NCBI RefSeq assembly: GCF_021206925.1
Contig: NZ_JAJPRF010000004.1
Coordinates: 186,001 to 250,000 of the forward strand
DNA from: Rhodoflexus caldus
GTDB taxonomy: Bacteria > Bacteroidota > Bacteroidia > Cytophagales > Thermoflexibacteraceae
DNA: 64,000 nt
Direction of reading: 5' to 3'
How positions within the stretch are numbered: position 1 is the stretch's first letter; each line of letters starts with the position of its first letter. The notes under the pieces are model-generated. The model was not told the DNA's origin, did not search any database, and saw nothing but the letters and a program-made list of their open reading frames with translations. This document shows positions 47,081 through 56,404 of this stretch, one piece after another. The position numbers and the translations under genes are program-made.

Positions 47081-50053
47081 TTATATTTTCACCCCCATTA
47101 CCAAAATATCATCCAGTTGCGGGTGCGAGCCCATCCACTCTTCCAAATAGTTGGCGAGCAGTGTTTTCTGTGTCTCGGCGGGCTGCCTGTGCATGCTGAA
47201 AAGGAGTTGCTTAAATGCACGCGCCGTCAATTTGGTATTGTTTTCGCCGCCGAACTGGTCTTTGTAGCCATCGGTGAAGAGGTAGAAGGTTGTAGGCGTT
47301 TCGGTAGTAATGATATGACGGGTAAAAATGCGGTCTTGCTCGCGCTGCAAACCGCCAATCGGTACATTATCGCCCTTAATTTCCAGCAGTTGGTTATGCT
47401 GGCAGTAAACAATGGAGGTTCTGGCACCCGAAAAAGTCAGCTTTCTGCCTGTTTCATCAATCACGCACAGGGCAATGTCCATGCCGTCACGGTTTTGGGT
47501 AATTTCCTGCTTCAATGCCTGACGGATGCGCTGGTGCATCAGGTTTAATATCTGGTCGGGTTCGGTAATGCCTTTTTCATTGACAATTTCGTTCAGAATA
47601 TCAATACCTATCATGCTCATAAATGCCCCCGGCACGCCGTGCCCAGTACAATCTACCGCTGCGAGCAATACTTTACCGTCCTTTTCCTGCAACCAATAGA
47701 AGTCGCCACTGACAATATCGCGAGGGCGAAAGAACACAAAAGAGTCGGGCAGACAGCGGCTGATTTCTGCCAAATCGGGCAGCATAGCACTCTGGATTCG
47801 GCTGGCATAGTTAAGGCTGGCCGTTATTTTTTCGTTGTTTTTCTGGATGCTTTCGCGCTGGCGGGCAATTTCACTGAAAGCATTGGCATTTTCTAACGCA
47901 ATGGCTACGTAAATGGCAAGGTTGCGCAGCAGGTTCAGGTCATAGTCGTTGTAGGCATGAGCCTGAAAACTTTGCACCGTCAAAATGCCAATCATGGCGT
48001 TTTTGGTACGCAAGGGAATATAGACAAGCGACTGCGGATGTGCGCCCGATTCGGGAAGGTCTGCCATTGGGTATTGAGCGGCCTCTTGCTCCCAATGATT
48101 GATGACAAGTTCGCGCTCATTTTTGACTGCATAAACGGCAAGGCTTTGCGGGTTATCGAGCGAATAACTGAAAGTGGGCAGGCGCTCGTTGTTTTCAATC
48201 ACTCCCACAAACTCGAGCGTGTTGGTTTCGGGGCGCAGAATACCGATTCCGAACGTATCGGCATCCATCAGGTCGTTTACGCGCCGGTACACCTGCTCGG
48301 CAATTTTATCGGCATCCAGATAGCTGCTGATGGTTTTACCGATTTCGCTCAGTCGTTTCACGTCGTCAAAGGCATCTTCCAATTCGTGCTTTTGCCGTTC
48401 TATTTCTTCTTTTTGTGCCAAAACCTCCGCTGTTCGCTCCTGCACGGTGTCTTCCATGCTTTCATAGAGCAAGGCATTGTCAAGTGCGATGGTCGTATAA
48501 ACGCCCATGTTGCGAATGATGCTGAGTTGCACCTCGTTAAAGGCATCCTGTTGCGGGCTTTGAATCACCAATACGCCAAGCGGTTTTTCTTTTGCCGTCA
48601 TCAACAAGCCGATGACCGTTTGCGGATTTTCTTCGGCAAAGAATGGCACGAGCGATTGCGTGTTTTCAGTCGGCCATTGGCTGCTGATGATTTTTTGCTG
48701 ATGCAGGAAAATATGCACCGCCACGTGTGCCGTGTCCGTATCGAGGTTGAGTTTGATACCCTCAACCCACGCGCCGTTGTGATACCCTCTGGCAATCAAG
48801 CGATTGTAGCGGTCGGCAATGCAGACTATAAGGGTCGGTAGTACCATTTCGGTGCTCAGTTCTTCATAAAGCACGCGGATGAGTTCTTCCACATCCAATA
48901 CCGCACTGATTCGCTGCCCCATTTTCCGAAGGGTAATCAGGCGGGTGTTGGAGGCTTGCAGTGCTTCCTTTTGATGCTCTACCTCATCGGTGCGCTTGTA
49001 AAACATTTGCAACAGGTAGGCAAAGTTTTTGGAAAGTTGCCCTACTTCATCGTTGGTTTCTGCCTGAAAAAACTGTTTGCTGCGGTCAAAGTTGCTGTCT
49101 ACTACTTCACGGATGGCATTGGAAAGCGAACGTAAGGGGCGGCTGATGCTGCGCATCAGGAAGAATCCGAGTGAAAACATTAACCCCAGCAACAAGGCAA
49201 ACAACACAAGTTGAGTAATGCGCAAATTATTGCTCATGGCCTGCGCACGGGCTTCTATGATGCTGTCAATGGCGGCGATACGTTCTTCTATGCGGGCCGA
49301 AATCAGCATGAGTTCATTCTGCAACCCACCTTGCCCGGGCGCACCGATAATCTGCTGATTTTCAACAAGTTTATCTAAACTTTTGCGGTACTGCTCCAAT
49401 GAACTGACCACAAACTCGCGCCCGACGGGTTCGCGGATGGTCTTAATGGCATTGGCTTCCAGCGAGTCGGCAAGTACTTTGATGCGACCAACGTAGGCAG
49501 GGTTTTTTTGTATGAGAAATTCCTTTTCCAACTTTCTGATATTGGCAATCAGCAGTTCGTTGAGGTCATAACCCGAGTTTACTACGCGGTTGATGGCGGC
49601 CTGTATCTCTCCTTCAAGTCCAAAGTTTTTGAACCCGCGTTTTTTCTGCATCATAACCAAACTGTCAAAAACCGCGCGGAACAGGTCTATGTCGGTGGTG
49701 ATGCTGTCCAATGCAACATCTACGGCTGCATCTTTCAGCATCGGGTTTTGCCTCAAACCTGCCAAATTTTCTTTGATTTCGTCCAAAACCGCGCTATGCT
49801 GGGCTACGAGGGCACTGTTTCCCGTTTCGTAGAAAGCAGGATTAATGGTTTCAATAATGTAAAAGTCTTTTTCCAATTTGGCTGCCCGTTCTACTTTCAG
49901 GTTCATTTGGCGGAGTACATCGGTAAGCTGGCGCACGCGTCGTTGGCGCGCATCAAACCAAAACATGACCAGCACCATCAGCAGGGTAATAGAAGCGAAT
50001 ATACCCAGAGACAGCCACAGCCGAAAGCGAATCGTAGTGTGTGCAAGCAGCAT
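47081..50053 (-). CDS. Membrane GAF-GAF-SpoIIE protein serine phosphatase
   Basis: 990 residues. Membrane helices at about 10-30 and 283-308 enclose a large periplasmic helical sensor domain (about 250 residues). Then HAMP (SISRPLRSLSNAIREVVDSN in part), a GAF domain (about 385-540), coiled coil, a second GAF domain (about 575-720), coiled coil, and a C-terminal PP2C/SpoIIE phosphatase with metal-site Asp residues (FRPRDIVSGDFYWL, LAAVDCTGHGVPGAFMSMIG). It reads a periplasmic signal and dephosphorylates a partner, usually an anti-anti-sigma-type protein; none is encoded here. The PstS-like gene ends 21 bp upstream on the same strand. Confidence 0.9.
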   Translation of the reverse strand: MLLAHTTIRFRLWLSLGIFASITLLMVLVMFWFDARQRRVRQLTDVLRQMNLKVERAAKLEKDFYIIETINPAFYETGNSALVAQHSAVLDEIKENLAGLRQNPMLKDAAVDVALDSITTDIDLFRAVFDSLVMMQKKRGFKNFGLEGEIQAAINRVVNSGYDLNELLIANIRKLEKEFLIQKNPAYVGRIKVLADSLEANAIKTIREPVGREFVVSSLEQYRKSLDKLVENQQIIGAPGQGGLQNELMLISARIEERIAAIDSIIEARAQAMSNNLRITQLVLFALLLGLMFSLGFFLMRSISRPLRSLSNAIREVVDSNFDRSKQFFQAETNDEVGQLSKNFAYLLQMFYKRTDEVEHQKEALQASNTRLITLRKMGQRISAVLDVEELIRVLYEELSTEMVLPTLIVCIADRYNRLIARGYHNGAWVEGIKLNLDTDTAHVAVHIFLHQQKIISSQWPTENTQSLVPFFAEENPQTVIGLLMTAKEKPLGVLVIQSPQQDAFNEVQLSIIRNMGVYTTIALDNALLYESMEDTVQERTAEVLAQKEEIERQKHELEDAFDDVKRLSEIGKTISSYLDADKIAEQVYRRVNDLMDADTFGIGILRPETNTLEFVGVIENNERLPTFSYSLDNPQSLAVYAVKNERELVINHWEQEAAQYPMADLPESGAHPQSLVYIPLRTKNAMIGILTVQSFQAHAYNDYDLNLLRNLAIYVAIALENANAFSEIARQRESIQKNNEKITASLNYASRIQSAMLPDLAEISRCLPDSFVFFRPRDIVSGDFYWLQEKDGKVLLAAVDCTGHGVPGAFMSMIGIDILNEIVNEKGITEPDQILNLMHQRIRQALKQEITQNRDGMDIALCVIDETGRKLTFSGARTSIVYCQHNQLLEIKGDNVPIGGLQREQDRIFTRHIITTETPTTFYLFTDGYKDQFGGENNTKLTARAFKQLLFSMHRQPAETQKTLLANYLEEWMGSHPQLDDILVMGVKI

Positions 50054-50074
50054 TATATTATTGCAGAACTTGGA

Positions 50075-50905
50075 TTATTTGGCATTATTACTATTACCGG
50101 CAGGGATGAATCCTTTGTGAACAACAGCCTTTTGTCCTAAGGGAGAAAGTGCAAAATTCATAAAACCCTTCACTTTATCCTCCTGACTTTTCAGGTAATA
50201 CAAATACAGCGGGCGGATGAGCGGATAGGTTTTATTTAGGGCTGTTTTGAAAGACGGCAGCACAAAATTGCCTCCGTTTCCGGCAGATACGGCAATGGGC
50301 TTTACGATTTCCTCCAAATAACCGATACCCACAAAGCCGATAGCGCCCGTGTGTTGGCTTACTGCCTGAATAACGGCAGAAGTGCCGGAACAAACTTTTG
50401 CCTGATTTGGAAACGGTTTTTTGTTGGTGATGATGTCCTTTACAAACTCGTTCGTACCTGATGCCGCCTCACGGATAATCACCAGAATGGGGCGGTCGTC
50501 GCCGCCTACCTGTTTCCAGTTGGTAATTTCGCCGCTGAAAATACCCGCCAGTTGGGTTTGGGTCAATCGGCTTACTTTGTTGTCGGGATGCACGATAAAA
50601 GACAACGCGTCATATGCAATAATCACCTCCGAATAGGGCTTTCCCTTAGAAGTAAAATTATTTTTTTCGTTGGTATGCAAACTGCGTGAGGCCATGGCTA
50701 CATCGGCTTTCCCTTCCAGCAGAGCGCTGATGCCCGCATTACTCCCCCCTCCTTCGGAAGCCACGCCTTTGCCGTATAAGTCGGTAATTTCGTGTACCAG
50801 CGGGTACATGGTATCACTGCCTTTAATTTTAACGGTTTGAGCAAGAGCCGTTCCTGCCATCCAGCACCCGCAAATAATACCAATCAGATAGTTGCGCTTT
50901 ACCAT
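50075..50905 (-). CDS. PstS-like phosphate-binding periplasmic protein
   Basis: 276 residues. Signal peptide ending TALAQ at about residue 23. Mature part begins VKIKGSDTMYPLVHEITDLY and has the phosphate-binding loops GGGSNAGISALLEGKADVAM (in part), REAASGTNEFVKD and TGAIGFVGIGY, as in PstS. No pstC, pstA, pstB or phoU gene is adjacent; the next gene on the strand is a membrane phosphatase with a large periplasmic sensor. A TACTTTGCGG element lies about 45 bp upstream. Confidence 0.88.
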   Translation of the reverse strand: MVKRNYLIGIICGCWMAGTALAQTVKIKGSDTMYPLVHEITDLYGKGVASEGGGSNAGISALLEGKADVAMASRSLHTNEKNNFTSKGKPYSEVIIAYDALSFIVHPDNKVSRLTQTQLAGIFSGEITNWKQVGGDDRPILVIIREAASGTNEFVKDIITNKKPFPNQAKVCSGTSAVIQAVSQHTGAIGFVGIGYLEEIVKPIAVSAGNGGNFVLPSFKTALNKTYPLIRPLYLYYLKSQEDKVKGFMNFALSPLGQKAVVHKGFIPAGNSNNAK

Positions 50906-51025
50906 AGTCTTAAAAGTCTTGCCGTTTCAATTCAACCGCAAAGTACTTTCAAAAAAACCGCTGACGATGCGATTTGTCTGCAATAACTCGTGAAATTTGT
51001 GTTAAGTTCTAAAAATTCAACAGGT

Positions 51026-51448
51026 ATGCGACAGTTTTTTGCCGTAATAGATTACAATGGTACACCTGCGCACATAGCTTTGCTTGTGCTGCGCGTCGGC
51101 TTCGGCTTGCTGATGCTGCCACACGGGCTTGCCAAATGGCAGCGGCTCAGTGCCGGCGAAACGAGCTTCGCCGACCCGATTGGCATCGGAGAGTATCCTT
51201 CGCTGCTGCTGGCCGTTTTTGCAGAAGTTATTTGCTCGGTATTGCTAACGCTGGGGCTGCTGCATCGGCTTGCATTGCTGCCACTCATCATTCTGACGGC
51301 CGTAGCGGCGTTTATTGTTCATGCCCAAGACGCATTAGACGTAAAAGAGCACGCACTGCTGTATCTTTTTGCCTACCTGCCCATGTGGTGGTTGGGTGCG
51401 GGCAAATACTCATTGGATGCGCTCCTGTTTGGCCTGCGGAAAATGTAG
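51026..51448 (+). CDS. DoxX family membrane protein
   Basis: 140 residues from ATG 51026 (MRQFFAVIDYNG); a GTG 12 codons upstream lies in poor sequence. Four membrane helices. Pattern LLVLRVGFGLLMLPHGLAKW, FAEVICSVLLTLGLLHRLAL, AAFIVHAQDALDVKEHALLY is that of DoxX/TerC-like small quinone-associated proteins. Function not defined. It is divergent from the PstS-like gene. Confidence 0.85.
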   Translation: MRQFFAVIDYNGTPAHIALLVLRVGFGLLMLPHGLAKWQRLSAGETSFADPIGIGEYPSLLLAVFAEVICSVLLTLGLLHRLALLPLIILTAVAAFIVHAQDALDVKEHALLYLFAYLPMWWLGAGKYSLDALLFGLRKM

Positions 51449-51458
51449 TTTCAGAGCA

Positions 51459-52151
51459 TCAACTCATTTTCAACGCTTTGGTATATCCCATAATGAACTG
51501 TCGCATGGCAGAGCGGATGGCATTTTTAACTGTAAAAGTATCGCCTGTTTTTTTGGCAAGTTCCGCAGGCGGAATGCCGTGCGAGGCATCTGCAAAAGTG
51601 CCCATTGCACCGCAAGGCTGCACGGTTACAGTGGGTAAATTGGCCGAAACACTCACTTTGAGGCAGTCTGTTTTGGACTCACGCCACATATAGCCCATAT
51701 TTTGCGAAAGCGGTATTTCCACATCTATTTGGTCGGGGGCCGGTTGCGATACTTTAACCGAGCCACTGTACACCAAATTGGACATGTTATTGCGAACGGC
51801 CTTGATGGTCAGCCCTGCCACATCGGAGTTGGGGCGGCGTTCAATGGCATAGTTGAACACAATGCCCCGACGTGTCAGGTTTTCGCTGAATACATTTTCG
51901 CCTTCGTTCATCAGCACCAAGTACAAATCATTACCTTCGGGCAATAGCCAGCGTTCAGTAGTTTGCAACGACTGTTTGAACTTCTCAATATCGGGCTTGT
52001 AGGCATTTTTATACACATCGAGCACAATTTTCCGCTTCAAGGCGGCGAGCAGTTTGGGGCGTTCTTTGGGTGGCAGCGCCGTTTTCTGGTAGGCTTCAAA
52101 GGCAGCACGACCTTCTGCCAACGACTGATAGGTAACAGCAAGAGGATTCAT
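51459..52151 (-). CDS. Conserved hypothetical protein
   Basis: 230 residues from ATG 52151 (MNPLAVTYQSLAEGRAAF); a frame from 52196 adds 15 residues. No signal peptide, no membrane helix. Helical first third (YQKTALPPKERPKLLAALKR), then a beta-rich part with a pair of cysteines (SKTDCLKV, VQPCGAMG) and a helical end. No domain recognised. It is convergent with DoxX and divergent from the antiporter gene. Confidence 0.55.
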   Translation of the reverse strand: MNPLAVTYQSLAEGRAAFEAYQKTALPPKERPKLLAALKRKIVLDVYKNAYKPDIEKFKQSLQTTERWLLPEGNDLYLVLMNEGENVFSENLTRRGIVFNYAIERRPNSDVAGLTIKAVRNNMSNLVYSGSVKVSQPAPDQIDVEIPLSQNMGYMWRESKTDCLKVSVSANLPTVTVQPCGAMGTFADASHGIPPAELAKKTGDTFTVKNAIRSAMRQFIMGYTKALKMS

Positions 52152-52285
52152 GTTTGAAAGTAGTTTAGCAGCATCAATTTGCACAAATTCTTGCAATCAG
52201 GCAATTAGCTGTATAATTTACAGATGATTTGAAACCGATAATCAACTTACAGGAGTGGTTTTCCTGCCTAAACCCATCCAACTCT

Positions 52286-54451
52286 ATGCTGTTAGGACTG
52301 AATATATTTGAACTCACCCTCCCTCTGACCGACCCGATTTTGCGCTTCCTGATTATCCTCTGCATCATTCTGTTTGCGCCTATTTTGCTCAATAAAATAC
52401 GCATTCCACATTTGCTGGGGCTGATTATTGCCGGGGCGCTCATCGGCCCCAACGGGCTTCATCTGATGAACAGAGACAGCAGCATTATCATCCCGGGCAC
52501 AACGGGACTGCTTTATATCATGTTTTTGGCAGGCTTGGAAATAGACTTGGCAGATTTCCGAAAAAATGCTTCCAAAAGTGTTGTTTTTGGCGCTTACACG
52601 TTCATCCTACCCATGCTTTTAGGTACGCTCGGCGGACTGTACCTGATGGGCTTTTCGCTGCCAACGTCGGTTTTGCTGGCCAGCATGTTCGCATCGCATA
52701 CCCTGCTTGCCTATCCTTTGGTGAGCAAACTTGGCGTTGCCAAAAACCGCGCTGCCACTATCACTGTCGGAGGTACGGTAATTACCGACACGCTCGCACT
52801 CCTTGTGCTGGCCATTATTGTGGGTATGACTAACGGCGCAATGGGTTGGCAATTCTGGGTAAAGCTATCGATTTCTATTATTGTTTTCGGTGCAGTGGTA
52901 TTGGTCGGATTCCCTATCATCGGCCGATGGTTTTTCAAGCGTTTCGAGGAAAATATTTCGCAGTACATTTTCGTACTTGTGATGATGTATTTAGGGGCGG
53001 TTTTGGCAGAACTTGCCGGCATCGAGGGCATTATCGGGGCTTTTTTGGCAGGTTTGGCACTCAACAGATTAGTGCCGCACACCTCCCCCCTGATGAATCG
53101 CATAGAGTTTGTGGGTAATGCGATTTTTATCCCCTTTTTCTTGATTGGCGTAGGGATGCTCATTGACTTTCGCGCCTTTATTAAAGACTGGGAAACCATC
53201 AAAGTAGCCGTGTTTATGACCGTTACTGCCAATGTAGCCAAGTATGCGGCCGCATGGCTCACACAGCAGACTTTCCGATTCAACTTAGACGAGCGCCGAC
53301 TGATTTTCGGGTTGAGCAACGCACAGGCAGCCGCAACGCTGGCAGCGGTTTTGGTAGGCTACAATATTGTTTTGGGACAAACCGAAACGGGAGAGCCCAT
53401 CCGCCTGTTGAGCGATGCGGTTTTGAACGGCACCATTCTGATGATTCTTGTAACCTGTACGGTTGCCTCATTTGTGGCGCAAAAAGGCGCTAAAAACATC
53501 GCCCTGCAAGAGCAAAGCGAAGGCAGCAACGAAACTTCCGAAGAACCGCAGGAGCGCATCCTCATCCCGTTGCGCAATCCCGAAACAACCGAAGAACTGG
53601 TGCAACTCAGTCTGGCTATCAAATCCAAAAACAATCAGCGCGGCCTTTATGCGCTAACGGTTATCAACAGCTTGGAAGCCGATGAGGCTGCCGAAAGAAA
53701 TGCCCGCAAAGTATTAGAAAAAGCAGCTACCGTGGCGGCAGCTACCGACACCTACATGAACCAACTGCTGCGCTACGACCAAAACGTATCCAGCGGCATT
53801 GCAGGCATCGTCCGCGAACATAAAATTACCGATATGGTATTGGGGCTGCACCAGAAACAAGCCCTTTCCGACAGCTTTTTGGGCACGCTTACTGAGGGGA
53901 TTTTGGCCAAAAACAATGTTACAACCCTGATTTGCAAGACCGTACAACCATCGGCAACCATCCGACGTTACTTGGTCATCATTCCTGAAAAAGCAGAGGA
54001 AGAAATCGGGTTTACTTTATGGCTCAACCGCATCCGCAGCTTAGGAAAAAATACGGGAGCCAAACTGATTTTCTACGGCTCTCCGGAAGTGCTCCAATAT
54101 GCCCGCGATATGCAGCGACAGCAAATGATAGATTGCGACTTCGCAACCTTTACCGATTGGGAAGATTTCCTGATTCTTTCCCGCGATATGAAGCCCGATG
54201 ACGGTATGATAATCGTAATGAGCCGCAAAGACCACCCCTCATACAACAGCAGCATGGATAAAATCCCTCACTATCTGAACAAGTATTTTGAACAGCATAA
54301 TTTTATCCTTGTGTTTCCTGTGCAGTCGGGGGTGCAAGAGATAGGCGATACCAACACTACTTATCCTATTGTTTCTACCAAACCGATAGAAAAAATAGAC
54401 GAACTTAGCAAAAGTATTCGGGAACTATTCAGAAAAAAACGACACAAATAA
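52286..54451 (+). CDS. KefB-like cation:proton antiporter with C-terminal USP-like domain
   Basis: 721 residues from ATG 52286 (MLLGLNIFELTLPLTDP); a TTG 19 codons upstream is not favoured. Residues about 15-410 form the 12-helix CPA2 exchanger (IPHLLGLIIAGALIGPNGLH, MFLAGLEIDLADFRK, FLAGLALNRLVP, LIGVGMLIDFRAFI). The C-terminal third is soluble and resembles tandem universal-stress-protein folds (ERILIPLRNPETTEELVQL, YALTVINSL), where KefB would have RCK domains. It exchanges K or Na for protons. The aminopeptidase start overlaps its stop by one base. Confidence 0.87.
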   Translation: MLLGLNIFELTLPLTDPILRFLIILCIILFAPILLNKIRIPHLLGLIIAGALIGPNGLHLMNRDSSIIIPGTTGLLYIMFLAGLEIDLADFRKNASKSVVFGAYTFILPMLLGTLGGLYLMGFSLPTSVLLASMFASHTLLAYPLVSKLGVAKNRAATITVGGTVITDTLALLVLAIIVGMTNGAMGWQFWVKLSISIIVFGAVVLVGFPIIGRWFFKRFEENISQYIFVLVMMYLGAVLAELAGIEGIIGAFLAGLALNRLVPHTSPLMNRIEFVGNAIFIPFFLIGVGMLIDFRAFIKDWETIKVAVFMTVTANVAKYAAAWLTQQTFRFNLDERRLIFGLSNAQAAATLAAVLVGYNIVLGQTETGEPIRLLSDAVLNGTILMILVTCTVASFVAQKGAKNIALQEQSEGSNETSEEPQERILIPLRNPETTEELVQLSLAIKSKNNQRGLYALTVINSLEADEAAERNARKVLEKAATVAAATDTYMNQLLRYDQNVSSGIAGIVREHKITDMVLGLHQKQALSDSFLGTLTEGILAKNNVTTLICKTVQPSATIRRYLVIIPEKAEEEIGFTLWLNRIRSLGKNTGAKLIFYGSPEVLQYARDMQRQQMIDCDFATFTDWEDFLILSRDMKPDDGMIIVMSRKDHPSYNSSMDKIPHYLNKYFEQHNFILVFPVQSGVQEIGDTNTTYPIVSTKPIEKIDELSKSIRELFRKKRHK

Positions 54452-55485
54452 TGAAGTTGCAAAAGCGCAAATGGCTGCTACCGATATTGGGGGGTTTTTC
54501 GGGGCTGATTATCTGGCAATGGGAGTTGCTGCAATACGGGCTGATGCAGGCACGGGGGCAGTTGAAAATTTTGTGGGAAGCACGCCCCATTGAAGAAGTG
54601 CTTACCGACACAAATTTCCCCGATTCGCTGAAACAAAAGCTGCAACTCATTCAGGAAATCCGCCGCTTTGCCGAAGACAGCATCGGCCTGAATCCTTCCA
54701 AAAATTACACAACTTTCTACGACCAACACGGGAAGCCTGTTTTGTGGGTATTAACCGCCTGCCCACCCTATGAGTTGAAAGCCTACGAGTGGCGATTTCC
54801 GCTGTTAGGCAGTTTTTCTTACAAAGGTTTTTTTGAGTTGCCCAAGGCCGAAGCCGAAGAACGGCGCATGAAAGCACAAGGCTACGATACGGACATCGGT
54901 GAAGTGCTGGGCTGGAGCACACTCGGTTGGTTCAAAGACCCTGTTCTGTCTAACTTTCTGAGGCGCAGCCCCGGCCATTTGGCAGACCTGATTATCCACG
55001 AACTGACGCACGGCACCCTGTATGTACCTGATAATGTGGACTATAACGAAAATTTGGCCAACTTTGTCGGCTATCAGGGGGCGTTAATGTTTTTGCGCCA
55101 CAAATACGGCGAAAACTCGCCCGAACTGCAACAATACGTCCACAGCATGAGCGATAAAAAGCGATTTATCCGCTTTGTTTTACAGGCTGCACAAAGTTTG
55201 GATTCGCTCTACGGCAGTTTCCCGACCGATATGGCCGACAGTAAAAAAGCCGCCGCCAAGCAACAGCACATCGAGCGAATTGTACATGCTTTGGATACCG
55301 TGCGTTTTGCATCAGACCGCTACCGTGATTATTTTACGGACTTTACGCCCAACAATACCTTTTTCATGGAGTTTATCCGCTACAATGAGCAGCAAAACGC
55401 TTTTGAAGAAGAGTTTTACCAAAAGTTTGGCGGCGATTTTAAAAAATACTGGGCGCACCTGAAAGCAACTTACCCTTCACTATGA
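54451..55485 (+). CDS. Predicted membrane-anchored aminopeptidase (HELTH metalloprotease)
   Basis: 344 residues. A membrane helix or uncleaved signal at about 8-28; a zinc-protease motif LADLIIHELTHGTLYVP around residue 185 with a downstream Glu in NENLANFVGYQGA. This matches the putative aminopeptidase family PF10023. Substrate unknown. It overlaps the antiporter stop (TAATG) and the mnmD start (ATGA), so the three genes form one transcript with coupled translation. Confidence 0.82.
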   Translation: MKLQKRKWLLPILGGFSGLIIWQWELLQYGLMQARGQLKILWEARPIEEVLTDTNFPDSLKQKLQLIQEIRRFAEDSIGLNPSKNYTTFYDQHGKPVLWVLTACPPYELKAYEWRFPLLGSFSYKGFFELPKAEAEERRMKAQGYDTDIGEVLGWSTLGWFKDPVLSNFLRRSPGHLADLIIHELTHGTLYVPDNVDYNENLANFVGYQGALMFLRHKYGENSPELQQYVHSMSDKKRFIRFVLQAAQSLDSLYGSFPTDMADSKKAAAKQQHIERIVHALDTVRFASDRYRDYFTDFTPNNTFFMEFIRYNEQQNAFEEEFYQKFGGDFKKYWAHLKATYPSL

Positions 55486-56183
55486 AACATCCTGAGGTTC
55501 AACTGATTGTATCGTCTGATGGTTCGCATACACTCTACCGCCCCGATATCGGCGAGTTTTACCATTCCCGCTACGGTGCTTTGGGCGAATCGCGGCAGGT
55601 GTACGTGCGCTACGGACTGGAAGAAGCTATCAACAGGCAGGCACTGCGGCAGGTGCGGGTGCTGGAACTCGGCTTCGGCACAGGGCTGAACATGCTGGCA
55701 GTCATTGAATTTTTGCTGCAACACCCTGAAATTGAGGTTATTTACACCACATTAGAGCCACTGCCACTGGCACAGGATATATTGGCGCAGTTGAACTACA
55801 CCGAGCAACTCCCCGATGCAGTGGCTGCTTATTTTGATAAAATTCATGCCACGCCATGGGAAACCCCGCAGCCGATTTTACCCAATTTGCAACTCATCAA
55901 ATCGGAGAAAGGCTGGCAGGAAGCTACATTTGCCGAGGGTAGTTTTGATGTGATTTTCTACGATGCCTTTGCACCTGAAAAACAGCCCGAGCTGTGGGAG
56001 CAACCCAATTTTGAGTTGGCTTTCCGATGGCTTGCCAATGGCGGCATCCTGACAACCTACTGTTCTAAATCAGCCGTGATTCGCACCCTGAAAGCCATTG
56101 GTTTTCAGGTAGAAAAACTATCGGGAAGGCCATTCAAGCGCGAAGTTACGCGAGCAGTGAAAAGTGCGCATACACAAACCTGA
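55482..56183 (+). CDS. mnmD: tRNA U34 methyltransferase MnmD
   Basis: 233 residues. Stand-alone version of the methyltransferase half of MnmC. SAM-binding LELGFGTGLNMLAVIEF around residue 63, catalytic-region FDVIFYDAFAPEKQPELW, and the end LTTYCSKSAVIRTLKAIGF. It methylates nm5(s2)U34 in the tRNA anticodon to mnm5(s2)U. The FAD half of MnmC is absent, as is usual in this phylum. It overlaps the aminopeptidase gene by 4 bp. Confidence 0.92.
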   Translation: MKHPEVQLIVSSDGSHTLYRPDIGEFYHSRYGALGESRQVYVRYGLEEAINRQALRQVRVLELGFGTGLNMLAVIEFLLQHPEIEVIYTTLEPLPLAQDILAQLNYTEQLPDAVAAYFDKIHATPWETPQPILPNLQLIKSEKGWQEATFAEGSFDVIFYDAFAPEKQPELWEQPNFELAFRWLANGGILTTYCSKSAVIRTLKAIGFQVEKLSGRPFKREVTRAVKSAHTQT

Positions 56184-56270
56184 CAGTATTAGTAACCCAT
56201 CAGGTTTAAATACCTGTTTTTCATGGATTTACACAAAGCATTTTTGCAAACCACTTGTGCTTTCGTATAG
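56170..56270 (+). repeat. Dispersed repeat R4, copy B
   Basis: Blocks as in copy A: ATACACAAACCTGACAG, a short stem (CCTGACAG/ CCATCAGG), CAGGTTTAAATACCTG, TTTTTCATGGATTTACACAAA, GCAAACCACTTGTGC. It begins inside the last codons of mnmD and runs downstream. Confidence 0.6.
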
Positions 56271-56404
56271 CTAAATCTATCTTGGCAAGAACACAGATAA
56301 ACATGGATTTGATGTTGATGTGAGAAAAATTAAAATCAGATCAACCCTCGTTCCGAAAAAAAATTGAAAATGATTGAACTAATTTCATAAAACCACAAAA
56401 AACA

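Noticed and set aside
47957-48841. Plus-strand frame of 294 codons opposite the SpoIIE phosphatase
   Set aside because: Lies within the GAF-domain coding region of the opposite strand and shows no domain.
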